Of a stretch of DNA of 64,000 nucleotides, positions 42,877 through 57,261 are shown in pieces. A model generated the notes under the pieces. That model did not search any database. It saw only the letters and a program-made list of their open reading frames with translations, and had not been told where the DNA came from. Position numbers and translations under genes: made by a program. Numbering within the stretch: position 1 is the stretch's first letter; every line of letters starts with the position of its first letter. Origin of the DNA: Siphonodentalium dalli (Eukaryota > Mollusca > Scaphopoda > Gadilida > Siphonodentaliidae); the NCBI GenBank assembly GCA_032622095.1, contig CP136064.1, positions 140,263,954 to 140,327,953 on the forward strand, written 5' to 3'.

Positions 42877-44092
42877 TTAAACAAAAACAAATATAATACA
42901 ATTTTGGCCATATATATACTCTGTTGCTTTTCTACGATGACATGTACATAGTTATATTTTGCTGAATTCTATATGGACGTTCACTTTAAAGTTATATGTG
43001 TAGCTTTCATTAAAAACATTTCAGATTTATAAATGATTAGATGTTTGTTAATATTGTATGTGAAAAATGTTGAAGAAATTGCCTTCAATGAAATTAGTTG
43101 TTGGGCAGATGTGACGTCATAATTGTGGATATTTGTGATAATTGGTTGATCAATACTTTGTTACAAACATGTAGATGATAAAATGATAAGTAAATAATAT
43201 CATAATGTCCACTTGTACTTTCACCCCATTCTTACTTTTAGGCTTAGCCAAATGTTTCACTTTACTGTTGAGCTGTGTGGTACACCATGTCCATATGTCA
43301 TTTTATGTACAGTCTCTTGAACAATCTCATTTGCAGAATAAGGTGCCAAAAGGTGAATTTAATGACACTATTCCGCAAGGCAGTCTAGAATCACGGAATT
43401 CACCCTCCGGCAGTCTGATTAGGCCACAATTGCTAGAAACAGATTGATATTCTACAGTTGAAGTTGGTGATGCACACCCATTGAGCAATTGAATTATGCA
43501 TTTTATCTTCTGCAAAATAGCGGACATAGAAACTGAACATAAGGGATATCCTGAGATTATCCTCGGATAAAGTAAAAAAAATAAAACAAAATTTCAATTT
43601 GATACTATCAAGGCAGGGCTTACAATCTGACGAGAAACATAATTGATCATGATTCTTAGCTTGATTCTCGTAAAAGCAGCTGTTCACTGTAAAATGCTAT
43701 ATTTTGAATCTAGCAAAATTTTATGGATTTGAAGGCCTGTAATGATCATCCCTTGTAGCTACCAGTACATCATATTGTATGCTTCAGAAATAGCATACAT
43801 TGGCATGTATAGACCAAGTCTCAGTCCACAACAGCTTGGGAAATTGGTTGGGTTGATGCTGTTTTGGACCGAGAATCCGAGATACCTCCTGTTGCTCTTC
43901 TAAGTTCTATACCAGTACCGTAACAGATTTTCATTCAAAAGACATACTACATGTACATGTATAGTACCCCGACAGTCATGTGAACCCATGAATATGATTA
44001 ATCATCTCACTTGGACCACAATGAATCTGTCTTCAAAATGATATACAATGTACCATATACTGTTATAGAAAATATCCCCACTAAGATTATAT

Positions 44093-44273
44093 CTCGACTC
44101 TCTCGAGATTTCGAGAAAAGAATCTTGAGATATTAACATATTTTCTCGAGATCATACGGCAACATCTCAAGAAAATATGCAGAAATCTCAAGATAATATC
44201 GCGAGATACTAGTAATATGTTCAGAGCTTGAGATGCGCACGTCAGGATCTCAAGATGTGTCGAGATAACAATT
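44093..44273. repeat. Unit 2 copy of the ATCTCGAGAT patch
   Basis: Identical by eye to the unit 1 patch. Confidence 0.7.
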
Positions 44274-44722
44274 AACATGTTGAATATTCAACTTTCAAGA
44301 CACTTTTTTTTCTTGGACAATGTCACAAATCAAGAGTTAGCTCATTTTGGGCAAATTATTATTTATTATTTTAGCCAGTGCAAAGTTACTGCAAACACTG
44401 TCTCTGATTGTGATAGTACTGATACTAATAGCTGAATCCAATGTCAATCCGTGAGCAGCCATGGACTGGCAGTGGTCGAGTCCAGAATTTCAATACATCA
44501 AAAAATTGACATGTTTACTAATACTACTAGTATATTTTTAGACTAACATTTCGGCAGACACACAACTTTTCCTTGAATTATATTTCATATTTCGATGTAT
44601 TGAGTGTGCGTAATGAGTATTACACATGTCCGCTCGTATAGACGGGGTTTTAGCTAGTATTTACATCAATTATATTTTCATTTTTCACATGTTTTGCCAG
44701 TGCATGACCGCGATATTTTTAA

Positions 44723-46282
44723 GGGGATGGTAAAGTCTGGTCAAGATGGCCACCGCGGATTGCACCCTACCTCCAGATGATCAATAATTACTCACCGGCC
44801 ATAGAATGGATAAACTTCATATTTTTCACACATAATAATCAATAATAAACAAAGCTCTTGTCATTAGTAGAGAAATTATAGCTGTTAGAATTTACTCGCG
44901 GTAGAGTGACAAAAAATCATGTCCCCAAACGGCGTTTCTCCAGTTCCAATGGTTAACTTTTTGTACAAACTGAACAGTCAAAATGGTCCTATAAGAATCT
45001 GGCTAGAGACAAGGAGACATCATTTTGAGGAAAAACAAGAACTTTCCCAAATACCCTGCCTGTGAAAATAGTACTGTCATCCTGAATAATGGCAAAATGT
45101 CCTCCATTTGCATTGTTTACATTCTTAGGAACTATTTTTCTTGGTATGGGAGACCATAATATCCTAACATTATTTTGCCATAGCCGATACGCATGCCATG
45201 GAGGCGGGGCGGCCATGATTACAAACAAACCCATCCGTCAATACTAGAATACGATTACGAATGGAAATCGATCAGTATAGACAATCGCGCATGGGATCAA
45301 GCTTTTGATTATGCCCATCAATAGATATGGGTTATAAGCAATATGATTGTACCTGATAACCGACAATTTCTCGATTAATTTACATTCAAATGTTATTAAA
45401 CGTATTTTACTCCACAATGTTGTTGATCCCAGTGCACCAAAATAGAATTGACCGGAAGTGAACTCGCACAAGGAGTCCGTCGTAAAATATGACATATTTC
45501 GTCGGAATACGGTACTTTCCTATTCATAAATATGTTTTTATATAGGCTATTTGATTTTAGAATAATACAATATTCTGAAACATGTAAGTTTTCTATTTCT
45601 GTGATTTGCGTACTAATACGACATCTTGTAATCTCGCTTTCGACTATAGACTGGTAATTCTAAAAATAAAATATCAACATTTCCATCTGTAAACAGCACA
45701 AAACTTCATAAATCGTGGGTAATCAAGCAACTAAATTAATTCCAACAACTTAAATAAACTGAAAGCATCGATTTCATATCATAAACTTGCCCGATTGCAG
45801 GATCGGATTGCTTTTCTGGTCGATTTTCATGTACCTGCCGCGAATTAAAAAATGACAACAACGTCATGAACATGTGTTTACAATTGAAATATGGCGACTG
45901 GCTCCCAAGAAAAACTGACACGTTTTAGCGGACATTTTGCAAACGATACAGTGAACATTAATCTAAAGCATAGCTCCTTGGCTCTTAACGGTATGTCACT
46001 TATCATAATGGGCTGCCTAATGATACTGTTGAAGTTATAGTTTTTCACATTTGAATGCCAAAACAATGACATAATATTGCAGATATACTCTGTTTCAAAG
46101 TCATTTTTCTGGTACAAAAAGCTTTTTAGCTCACATCTATTCGTGGCACCTCCTTTAACGATATATGCTCTATATATTATCTCTATGTTGTTATATCTAT
46201 TTCTGTCTTCTTTTATGTGAAAAATACCAATTTTGTCAGCCCGTTTCCAGACATTTTTTATGAAACAAACTTTGCCATCCCC
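44723..46282. mobile_element. Unit 2 copy of the 1.56-kb TTAA element
   Basis: Same ends and TTAA flanks (46283-46286 on the right). One visible substitution lies near the right end (AAACAAACTTTG versus AAACAGACTTTG). Confidence 0.75.
45891..45990 (+). CDS. Unit 2 copy of the candidate first exon
   Basis: Identical to the unit 1 copy by eye, including the GTATGT donor. Confidence 0.35.
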
Positions 46283-46509
46283 TTAATAAGAGACGCTCAG
46301 TGACTCACCATTTTCGTACGCGATTTTCATCTCTTCGCCATCCAAGGTCTGGATCGTTTGGTGGTCTCACACCATGGTAATTTTGTTGTAATTCCGGCTC
46401 GTGCATGTACGCTCCCGTTGTCAAATTTAAAGTGTCTTCTGACGAATCAGACGAGGAACAATCAGATCGCAAAAAAAATTTCTGTCAGTGTCAGCCATTT
46501 TGGGAAATA

Positions 46510-49500
46510 CCCAAGGTCCTTAAGTACGTCACACGCTTTGGGACGGTATTAGAAAACCGGCTGTTTATCAATAATACAGCGTGTAGCGGCATCAAAATGG
46601 TTATATATAGTCGGCATTAACATTGCGTACATGGAGCAACAATTTAATAGTCTCATTCGCCAACACAAAGCTCATATTATCGGCTAAAAATAGACACGAC
46701 GGAAATAGGCGATTACGGTCAAACGCAGAACGAAAATGTAAACACCAAATCACCCCATACATTCACATTTCCCTGTCCCACGGTGATATTTTTGCATAAA
46801 ATGTTAGATTAACATCTTTTCGACATCACTGTAGCATTTTATTGACCATAATCAAGATAAAAACAACTTTTTTCGTCGATGGGACGGAAGCGAAATTGCA
46901 GAACGAAAATGTAAACAAACACCAAATCATCCCATGCATTCACATTTCCCCGTCCCGCGGCGATATTTTTACATAAAATGTTAGATTAACATCTTCTCGA
47001 CATCATTGTAGCATTTTAATGACCATAATCAAGATTAAAACATGTTTTTATTCGCTGATGGGACGGTACGGAAGCGGTATTAAAGCGCAGAACAACCGTA
47101 GGAAATTGCAGAACGAAAATGTAAACAAACACCAAATCACCCCATGCATTCATATTTCCCCGTCCCGCGGCGATATTTTTGCATAAAATGTTAGATTAAC
47201 ATCTTTTCGACATCACTGTAGCATTTTATTGACCACAATCAAGATGAAAACATGTTTTTTTTCGCTGATGGGACGGATGAAAACAACTTTTTTACATAAT
47301 ATTTTTACATAAAATGTTAGATTAATATCTTCTCGACATCATTGTAACATTTTATTGACCATAATCAAGATGAAAACATGTTTTTTTTCGCTGATGGGAC
47401 GGAAGCGAAATTGCAGAACGGGATGGGACGGTATTAGATAGGATGGGACGGTATTAGAAAACGCAGAACAGCTAAGATAGACCCCTAAACTTGCTGTTTA
47501 GCAATAATACAGCATGTAGCAGCACCAAAATGGCTCTATATGGTCATCAGTGCAGCATTTTATTGGTGATCCCATTTTATTGACCATAATCAAGATGAAA
47601 ACATGTTTTTTTTCGCTGATGGGACGGAAGTGAAATTGCAGAATGAAAATGTAAACAAACACCAAATCACCCCATGCATTCACATTTCCCCGTCCCGCGG
47701 CGATATTTTTACATAAAATGTTAGATTAATATCTTCTCGACATCATTGTAACATTTTATTGACTATAATCAAGATGAAAACATGTTTTTTTTTCGCTGAT
47801 GGGACGGAAGCGAAATTGCAGAACGGGATGGGACGGTATTAGATAGGATGGGACGGTATTAGAAAACGCAGAACAGCTAAGATAGACCCCTAAACTTGCT
47901 GTTTATCAATAATACAGCATGTAGCAGCACCAAAATGGCTCTGTGTGGTCATCAGTGCAGCATTTTATTGGTGATCCCATTCTATTGACCATAATCAAGA
48001 TTAAAACAACTTTTTTATTAGATAGGATGGGACGGTATTAGAAAACGCAGAACAGCTAACATCTTTTCGACGTCATGATCATTAAAGATTAAAACAACTT
48101 ATTTCGCTGATGGGATAGCAGCGGCAAAACGCAGAACGCAGTCCCAAGCGTCAAAGGTCCCAATCGTCTGGATACCCATCGATATGGGACAGAAGAGCTA
48201 TGGTAAAACGCAGAACGATCGAAACATAACAAAATCAGTTTTTACTTACAAATTGTGTGGTAAATCCAAATATCACATGCGAGTACTATAAGAATTCACT
48301 ATTAATGAACGTACAAGGAGAAACCAATATCAAAAATGTTTGACACGGCGTTCAGTTGTTCACACTCTGTTCACGTCGGCACTGAGCTTGAGTTTACGTT
48401 GGCACTAAGCTTGTGTTTGCATAACTGGTGGCAGATGACACAGACTCTTTAGGGTGATGATATCGTCTCAGTGAGAATTACTCGCTGTTTGTGTTATGCA
48501 CTTCCGAATGGTGTTGGGTATTCTACTATTCATGTATTTGAACGCTGTTCGAACCAGCAACATGTGGTTAATGGCAAACACATATCTCATGGGTTATATA
48601 ATATAAACTAAGAAACGCTCTTTATTATAATTACAAAACAACAAATTCATTCATATTTCGCCGTCCTATGACGACTATTCTTGACATATGTTAGATTGAT
48701 ATATTCACGACATCAGTGGAGCATTTTAATCTAGTTTAAAAGAACTTGTTTCGTCGATGGGTAAAACGCAGAACGATAGCATTTTATTGACCATAATCAA
48801 GATTAAAACAACTTGTTTCGCTGATGGGACGGAAGTTGTAAAACCCAGAACAGCTTAGGAAATTGCAGAACGAAATGGTAAACCTCAACATCATTCACCG
48901 CATTCATATTCACCCGTCCCACAGTGATGTGAGATTAAAAAAAATTCAGCTTCGTTGTTGAATTTTAATGACCACAATCAAGACTAAAACAACTTATTTC
49001 GCCAATGGGACAGCAGTCGTAAAACGCAGAAGAACCTTTGGAAATTGTAGAACGGTATGGGACGGTATTAGATGGGATAGGGCTGTATTAGAAAACGCAG
49101 AACAACTATAAGATGGTCCCCAAAGATGGGATGGACAACACTTGCTGTTTATCGAAAATACAGCATGTAGCAGCTCTATATGGTCATCCGTGTAGCATTT
49201 TATTCAAAGAAGTGAATGTTCAAACGCACAGCAGCCGTGGTACAATGGATATGTAAAAACAAATTCGTTCATATGTCGCCATAACAACTTGCTTCGTCGA
49301 TGGGACAGACACGGTAAAACGAAGAACGAACATGTAAACAAATACATTCATTTTTCGCATTTCTATGACGACATTTCTGCACAGAATGTTAGATTAATAT
49401 TCTCGACAACATTGTATCATTGTATTGACCATAATAAAAATTAAAACAACTTGTTTCAACGATGGGACAGCACTGGTAAAATGAACAACCACATTTGGAG

Positions 49501-49545
49501 ATTGAAGCACGAACACGTAATCAACAAAATAATTTAATGCATTCA
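46510..49545. repeat. P3 left arm, unit 2
   Basis: Copy of the unit 1 arm. Together with 52797-56420 it makes the complete palindrome. Confidence 0.85.
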
Positions 49546-49559
49546 TATGCATATATTAA

Positions 49560-50028
49560 AGGTACTCAACCCGTAAAGAGGGTCCCCATCTCAACAGATT
49601 CCAACAACAACAATCCGACCAGAGGGTCCTATATTACTATTTCTTTGGCTTTGGGGGTAAAAAATATTTGATTCGAGTCGAGGAACCCATCAAACAAAGC
49701 TCAGAGTTATTAGATATTGATTTTTCAAATTTGTTATGTTCTCGAGATGAGTACTAATAACTGCCGTAATCTGCACTGGATGTGTACTCCAAATCTATTC
49801 AAACAGACAAGGATGAATAACTCTAAAATCAAGTGGTAATTTTAACGCAATTTTGACCGAGTTCTGGGCCAGATAGTATTCCCGATAATGAAAAATAATA
49901 GATTTCTAAAATCGATATCTAACAAATCTGAGCTTTGATGGGTGACTTCCTCGACTCGAATCAAATATTTTTGACCCCCGAAGCCATTGAAATAGTAATT
50001 GAGAGGAGTTTTATCGGATTGAGTACCT
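49560..50028. mobile_element. 469-bp TTAA MITE, unit 2
   Basis: Duplicate of the copy at 38618-39086, with the same TTAA flanks. Confidence 0.87.
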
Positions 50029-50110
50029 TTAAATTAATTTAATTTACGAAAACATAAATAACATAAACATAAAATAACAACAACAGCTATAGTAATTAAG
50101 TTTTTGGTTT

Positions 50111-50274
50111 TCATCCTGCAACCCGTTCCGAGCCGGAAAGTAAATCCTTTGTGATGGTGGACGAGCATAGGATAGTATGATTCTGTCTGTTCTTGAACAG
50201 CTGAATGCCATTCTCCGCACACTTAGCGTGGTTGACATAAACAACCGCAGTATAAGACCGCTTACGTTTTCTTT
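50111..50274 (-). CDS. TRPT1-like: TRPT1/KptA-like terminal exon (unit 2)
   Basis: Copy of 39169-39332 with the same acceptor and stop codon. No difference seen by eye. Confidence 0.6.
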
Positions 50275-51118
50275 CTGGAATAAGAAAGCACACATTTCAC
50301 ATACCGAAATACATAAAGTATATGCACTGAAATAATAACTTACACATAATATCCCAAATAATTAACTCTCCGAAAAATAAGTAGTGATATATGACTATCA
50401 ATCCGAGTTAACAGTCGCAGAACTTGGCTTCTGTGGGGGGGGAGTTGAGGGTTCCACCCATCAAAGCGAGGAGTGATCAGATATGGATATTTGAAATATA
50501 TGTCGATGTCGATGAGAAGAACTTATCTGACAACATAGCGTTTGAAGATCGATAACTCTAAAACCCAGTAGATCTTTTGTGTCAGATATTTGACAACTGA
50601 CAAAATTTTGTTGAACAAAAAGTTGATAAATAGCAGGTTGTGGGCAATTTTATACTGCAGTTGACCGTTGTTTTTGGGCAATCAATCGATTCTGATAACT
50701 GACGCGGCATTCAAAATGATGTTGTTGACATTTAGTGCATGATATGCGGACCGTTGAATCGGATTGAGTACCTTTAACAGCAATGGAACTGCAAACCTGA
50801 AAGAAACTGGGCTGGATATTTAACGTCTTGTAATCACAACTAGCATTTGGCATTATTCAAAATGAATATAGTTAGATAATTTTACTGTATTTGTTGTATA
50901 TTGCTTAGAGAAATTGTTTTTCACGTACTAGATCATTTTGTGAATAAAACTACACTCTTAGAAATTACATTCTGCCAGGTAAATTCTTATAATTAGCACG
51001 TACATCTCCCAAATCTGATGGTCCTGATCTGCTTCGGATTCAATGATTCAATTCTTTGAAAATGGTACGTGATATGACTCTAGATAAATGGTCTAATAAC
51101 AAATATATAAACACCAAC

Positions 51119-51296
51119 CGTTTATTAGCCGATGTCGATGTGCCTTTGAACACGAAAGGAGATGCACAAACGTCCGGTCCATTCGTTGTATTCCTCCCTC
51201 AAATATGCTCTCCACATATTCCCATTTTGTCAGGTGCATCAGGACATCGCGTTGAGAAAGGCTAGCTACCGTATACCCCATGCTGACCGGACACAC
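51119..51296 (-). CDS. TRPT1-like: TRPT1/KptA-like penultimate exon (unit 2)
   Basis: Copy of 40180-40357 with the same splice sites. If upstream exons exist outside the duplication, only one of the two copies can be joined to them in the simple case. Confidence 0.6.
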
Positions 51297-52796
51297 CTAT
51301 GAACGCAACAGAAACAAAATTAGTTAGTGTAAACTATTTATTTCCCAAATCCAACATAACATAATATACATATGACACAAATATGCAAAATAGAATGCAT
51401 GAAGATCAGACCGACCGAGGGCTTATACGAAGTCCTCACCTCTTCAGTGACATGCCCTTTCCCAATAAGTGAGGGAGGGTGTCGATCAGACGGGAAAGGA
51501 TAGACATAATGTATAGTGATAGAGATATATGACTAAGTTTGAGTTAGTGATGGAAACTCAATAGTTTTATGGATAAACGAGGCAGGGATGGAGAGAGAGT
51601 GAGAGAGGGGGAGAGAAAGAGGGAGATAGATGTGAGACAGTAGAAGACAGAGGGGAAAGATGAATCGTGGACTGATTGATGACAGTGGTTGGGGAGTAGT
51701 TTAGTTCTAACCTACTACACAATGATACAACGTAATGATATAACACTTACCTTCAATTTCAATTTAAATGAGTTGATAAGTTAGCACGCATTCCAAATAG
51801 TCGAGGTGAGCGCAAATGCGACTAGGAACGAGAGGAAAGGGTAATAAACAAAGTTAATGACATGTCATGTACATGTAGTATTTTGGCAGCTACGAGCATA
51901 TGCTATACATATTTTTCCAATAATCTGATACCTCAATTGTGTCCAAACTCAGATGTTTGCTCTAACATTCTAACCAAAGTTGTCAGTTAAAACACTACTG
52001 AGTATTCCCGAACAAATAAAGTTTTGGGTAAACTAGCATATCCTCGTAGCAGTCAACATGTGTCAGTTCCCCATTACGAACTCTATATATGGGTGTTTTC
52101 TGGTATCGTGTTTTTAACATGTCAGTGTGGATATGGGGGGAATATGTGAAATAAAGGTACTTGGATATTGGAAAACAATTCACATGTCGTAGAAGAAAAC
52201 CGAAAAACCAGTTTAGTGTATTTGCCGCGAGCTGCCAGCGCATCAACACATTAACGTGTCAATCGTCAAGGCGTTCGTCACTTTTTTGACAATGGGTGTG
52301 TTTATTGGTGTATAATATATATGCGCCCTTTGTTACTACATATTATTAATATATCTTTATTTTCTCCATTCTATGAAGATTTATAAAGCATGTAGCCAAT
52401 AATCGATATGTACAGACATATGAATCAATAACCGTATTTTTACTTAGGTTTTCTTATATATGTTTTTGAGCGTTTGCTTTCGCCTCGGGCATTTTGAATG
52501 CGTGTCACTCACAATTAGAAACCATATGATTCCCACCGTGAGTATAATATCTCAAATCGTTCATATCTTAGAAATGTATAGCAATACGAAAACGTGCATC
52601 ACACATACCTTAACAGTGTGACCTTGTTCCGCTCGAAAGTAGATGTCACCAGCTGTATGAACATCTCTCAATATGGTGATTCTGTCATCAGCATAACCCT
52701 GACGAACTATCTATTTTTTTCCATTTATTGGAGATTTGGGAATGACCCGGGAGGATTTGGAAGGGGCGGAACCCCTCCCCTACAACCCAATTTTAG

Positions 52797-55700
52797 GTGA
52801 GGGTGTCGAGTTTGATGCAAAAATATCACCGTGGGACGGGGAAATACGAATGCGGTGCACGATGTTTGTGTTTACCATCTAATACCGTCCCATCCCGTTT
52901 TGCAATTTTCAAAGGTTTTTCTGCGTTTTACGACTGCTGTCACATCAGCGAAAACAGTTTTGATCTTGATTATGGTCAATAAAATGCTAAAATGATGCCG
53001 AGAAGATGTTGATCTAACATTTTATGCAAAAATATCACCGTGGGACGGGGAAATATGAATGTGATGAATGATGTTTTAGAGTAAGCAATATTTAATTACG
53101 AACAGAACATGTCGTTCTGCAATTTCCTAAGCTGTTTTGAGTTTTTCAACTTCCGTCCCATTAGCGAAACAAATTGTTTTAATCTTGATTATGGTCAATA
53201 AAATGCTACACAGATGTCGAGAAGATATTATTCTAATATTATGTACAGAAATATCGTCATGGGACGGCGGCAAAATATGAATGCATTTATGGTCTACATG
53301 TTCGTTCTGCCATTACCGCGGCCGTTCTGCATTTTACCTATCGACGAAACAAGTTCTTTTAAACTAGATTAAAATGTTACACTGATGTCGTGAATATATC
53401 AATCTAACATATGTCAAGAATAGTCGCCATAGGACGGCGAAATATGAATGAATTTGTTGTTTTGTAATTATAATAAAGAGCGTTTCTTTGTTTATATTAT
53501 ATAACCCATGAGATATGTGTTTGCCATTAACCACATGTTGCTGGTTCGAACAGCGTTCAAATACATGAATAGTAGAATACTCAACACCATTCGGAAGTGC
53601 ATAACACAAACAGCGAGTAATTCTCACTGAGACGATATCATCACCATAAAGAGTCTGTGTCATCTGCCACCAGTTATGCAAACACAAGCTTAGTGCCAAC
53701 GTAAACTCAAGCTCAGTGCCGACGTGAACAGAGTGTGAACAACTGGACGCCGTGTCAAACATTTTTGATATTGGTTTCTCCTTGTACGTTCATTAATAGT
53801 GAATTCTTATAGTACTCGCATGTGATATTTGGATTTACCACACAATTTGTAAGTAAAAACTGATTTTTGTTATGTTTCGATCGTTCTGCGTTTTACCATA
53901 GCTCTTCTGTCCCATATCGATGGGTATCCAGACGATTGGGACCTTGGACGCTTGGGACTGCGTTCTGCGTTTTGCCGCTGCTATCCCATCAGCGAAATAA
54001 GTTGTTTTAATCTTTAATGATCATGACGTCGAAAAGATGTTAGCTGTTCTGCGTTTTCTAATACCGTCCCATCCTATCTAATAAAAAAGTTGTTTTAATC
54101 TTGATTATGGTCAATAAAATGGGACCACCAATAAAATGCTGCACTGATGACCATATAGAGCCATTTTGGTGCTGCTACATGCTGTATTATTGCTAAACAG
54201 CAAGTTTAGGGGTCTATCTTAGCTGTTCTGCGTTTTCTAATACCGTCCCATCCTATCTAATACCGTCCCATCCCGTTCTGCAATTTCGCTTCCGTCCCAT
54301 CAGCGAAAAAAAACATGTTTTCATCTTGATTATGGTCAATAAAATGTTACAATGATGTCGAGAAGATATTAATCTAACATTTTATGTAAAAATATCGCCG
54401 CGGGACGGGGAAATGTGAATGCATGGGGTGATTTGGTGTTGGTTTACATTTTCGTTCTGCAATTTCGCTTCCGTCCCATCAGCGAAAAAAAACATGTTTT
54501 CATCTTGATTATGGTCAATAAAATGGGACCACCAATAAAATGCTGCACTGATGACCATATAGAGCCATTTTGGTGCTGCTACATGCTGTATTATTGCTAA
54601 ACAGCAAGTTTAGGGGTCTATCTTAGCTGTTCTGCGTTTTCTAATACCGTCCCATCCTATCTAATACCGTCCCATCAGCGAAAAAAAACATGTTTTCATC
54701 TTGATTATGGTCAATAAAATGTTACAATGATGTCGAGAAGATATTAATCTAACATTTTATGTAAAAATATCGCCGCGGGACGGCGAAATGTGAATGCATG
54801 GGGTGATTTGGTGTTTGTTTACATTTTCGTTCTGCAATTCCGCTTCCGTCCCATCAGCGAAAAAAAACATGTTTTCATCTTGATTATGGTTAATAAAATG
54901 GGACCACCAATAAAATGCTGCACTGATGACCATATAGAGCCATTTTGGTGCTGCTACATGCTGTATTATTGCTAAACAGCAAGTTTAGGGGTCTATCTTA
55001 GCTGTTCTGCGTTTTCTAATACCGTCCCATCCTATCTAATACCGTCCCATCAGCGAAAAAAAACATGTTTTCATCTTGATTATGGTCAATAAAATGTTAC
55101 AATGATGTCGAGAAGATATTAATCTAACATTTTATGTAAAAATATCGCCGCGGGACGGGGAAATGTGAATGCATGGGGTGATTTGGTGTTTGTTTACATT
55201 TTCGTTCTGCAATTTCGCTTCCGTCCCATCAGCGAAAAAAAACATGTTTTCATCTTGATTATGGTCAATAAAATGGGACCACCAATAAAATGCTGCACTG
55301 ATGACCATATAGAGCCATTTTGGTGCTGCTACATGCTGTATTATTGCTAAACAGCAAGTTTAGGGGTCTATCTTAGCTGTTCTGCGTTTTCTAATACCGT
55401 CCCATCCTATCTAATACCGTCCCATCAGCGAAAAAAAACATGTTTTCATCTTGATTATGGTCAATAAAATGTTACAATGATGTCGAGAAGATATTAATCT
55501 AACATTTTATGTAAAAATATCGCCGCGGGACGGCGAAATGTGAATGCATGGGGTGATTTGGTGTTTGTTTACATTTTCGTTCTGCAATTTCGCTTCCGTC
55601 CCATCGACGAAAAAAGTTATTTTCATCCGTCCCATCAGCGAAAAAAAACATGTTTTCATCTTGATTATGGTCAATAAAATGCTACAGTGATGTCGAAAAG

Positions 55701-56420
55701 ATGTTAATCTAACATTTTATGCAAAAATATCGCCGCGGGACGGGGAAATATGAATGCATGGGGTGATTTGGTGTTTGTTTACATTTTCGTTCTGCAATTT
55801 CCTACGGTTGTTCTGCGCTTTAATACCGCTTCCGTACCGTCCCATCAGCGAATAAAAACATGTTTTAATCTTGATTATGGTCATTAAAATGCTACAATGA
55901 TGTCGAGAATATGTTAATCTAACATTTTATGTAAAAATATCGCCGCGGGACGGGGAAATGTGAATGCATGGGATGATTTGGTGTTTGTTTACATTTTCGT
56001 TCTGCAATTTCGCTTCCGTCCCATCGACGAAAAAAGTTGTTTTCATCTTGATTATGGTCAATAAAATGCTACAGTGATGTCGAAAAGATGTTAATCTAAC
56101 ATTTTATGCAAAAATATCACCGTGGGACAGGGAAATATGAATGCATGGGGTGATTTGGTGTTTACATTTTCATTCTGCGTTTGACCGTAATCGCCTATTT
56201 CCGTCGTGTCTATTTTTAGCCGATAATATGAGCTTTGTGTTGGCGAATGAGACTATTAAATTGTTGCTCCATGTACGCAATGTTAATGCCGACTATATAT
56301 AACCATTTTGATGCCGCTACACGCTGTATTATTGATAAACAGCCGGTTTTCTAATACCGTCCCAAATACCGTCCCATACCGTCCCAATACCGTCCCAATA
56401 CCGTCCCATACCGTCCCGTC
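52797..56420. repeat. P3 right arm, complete
   Basis: Reverse complement of the left arms, with extra tandem copies. It closes with a run of CCGTCCCATA/CCGTCCCAATA units (56360-56415). A 132-codon minus frame at 53364-53762 is open here but carries stops in both left arms. Confidence 0.85.
54255..55560. repeat. 375-bp higher-order tandem repeat inside P3
   Basis: Near-identical blocks start 375 bp apart, with matched points at 54415, 54790 and 55165. Each contains the CCGTCCCATC, GATTATGGTCAATAAAATG and CATGCTGTATTATTGC modules. Left arms hold fewer copies, so this expanded on one side only. Confidence 0.85.
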
Positions 56421-56694
56421 CCATCGTCCCATTCTGCATTTTAGTCACTCCCCAAATAACTGTTTCCGTCAAAATAGATAATATATACCTTTATTTCCTC
56501 CAATTTCGGAGAGCAGTAATAACATAATTACAGGTTACATATATATATGCATACATTGTTTGACAAAAGAGAATTGACATGAAAAGCACATAAACTTTTT
56601 AACAAATGGATACAACACAAACAGAACACCTGTGTAGTCTCGCAGACTAAACGTCCACGTGCAGTTACAAACAACACGGGCGCACACACAGGAT

Positions 56695-56803
56695 GGCCCT
56701 AACTTACATACTTAACTACACATATGCATACATATATACGCATATACATACATATAAACACACATACACAATTACATACATACATACACATACATACACA
56801 TAT

Positions 56804-56851
<48 letters not shown>

Positions 56852-56909
56852 ATATATATATATACATATATACACACATATATATATACACATATATATA
56901 CACATATAT

Positions 56910-57007
<98 letters not shown>

Positions 57008-57010
57008 ACA
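56695..57010. repeat. CA/TA microsatellite in the LINE-B 3' UTR
   Basis: Long runs of (TA)n and CACATA motifs. Overlapping open frames on both strands are repeat artefacts. Confidence 0.95.
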
Positions 57011-57261
57011 CCACACACGTATGCACGCACATGCATTCACATACTTATACACATACAAATACACCCTTACATATATGCATACACACATATACTCACACAC
57101 GACGGACATACATCATTCGTTATATGCTAACCTGATCATTCAAACCGACTCTATATACGGGTCAACATATATAAATATACACAAACATGTGTTCATGCGG
57201 ATGTGAAATAGAGCATGTACATCAGTTACCGACGTTTTATCGGCGTCCTCATTGATAATAT

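Larger units (their letters stand above)
42119..53059. repeat. Tandem duplication, unit 2
   Basis: Near-identical copy of unit 1. Its right edge is where P3's right arm carries on into unique sequence (ATATGAATGTGATG), whereas unit 1 jumps to CCACAGTGCC. The breakpoint therefore lies inside the palindrome arm. It could be a true recent duplication or unmerged haplotypes in the assembly. Confidence 0.95.

Noticed and set aside
54415-55350. Three identical 61-residue frames
   Set aside because: Produced by the 375-bp tandem repeat; composition and context give no coding support.
56693-57206. 145- and 136-residue frames of Tyr/Ile/His
   Set aside because: Pure CA/TA microsatellite translation.
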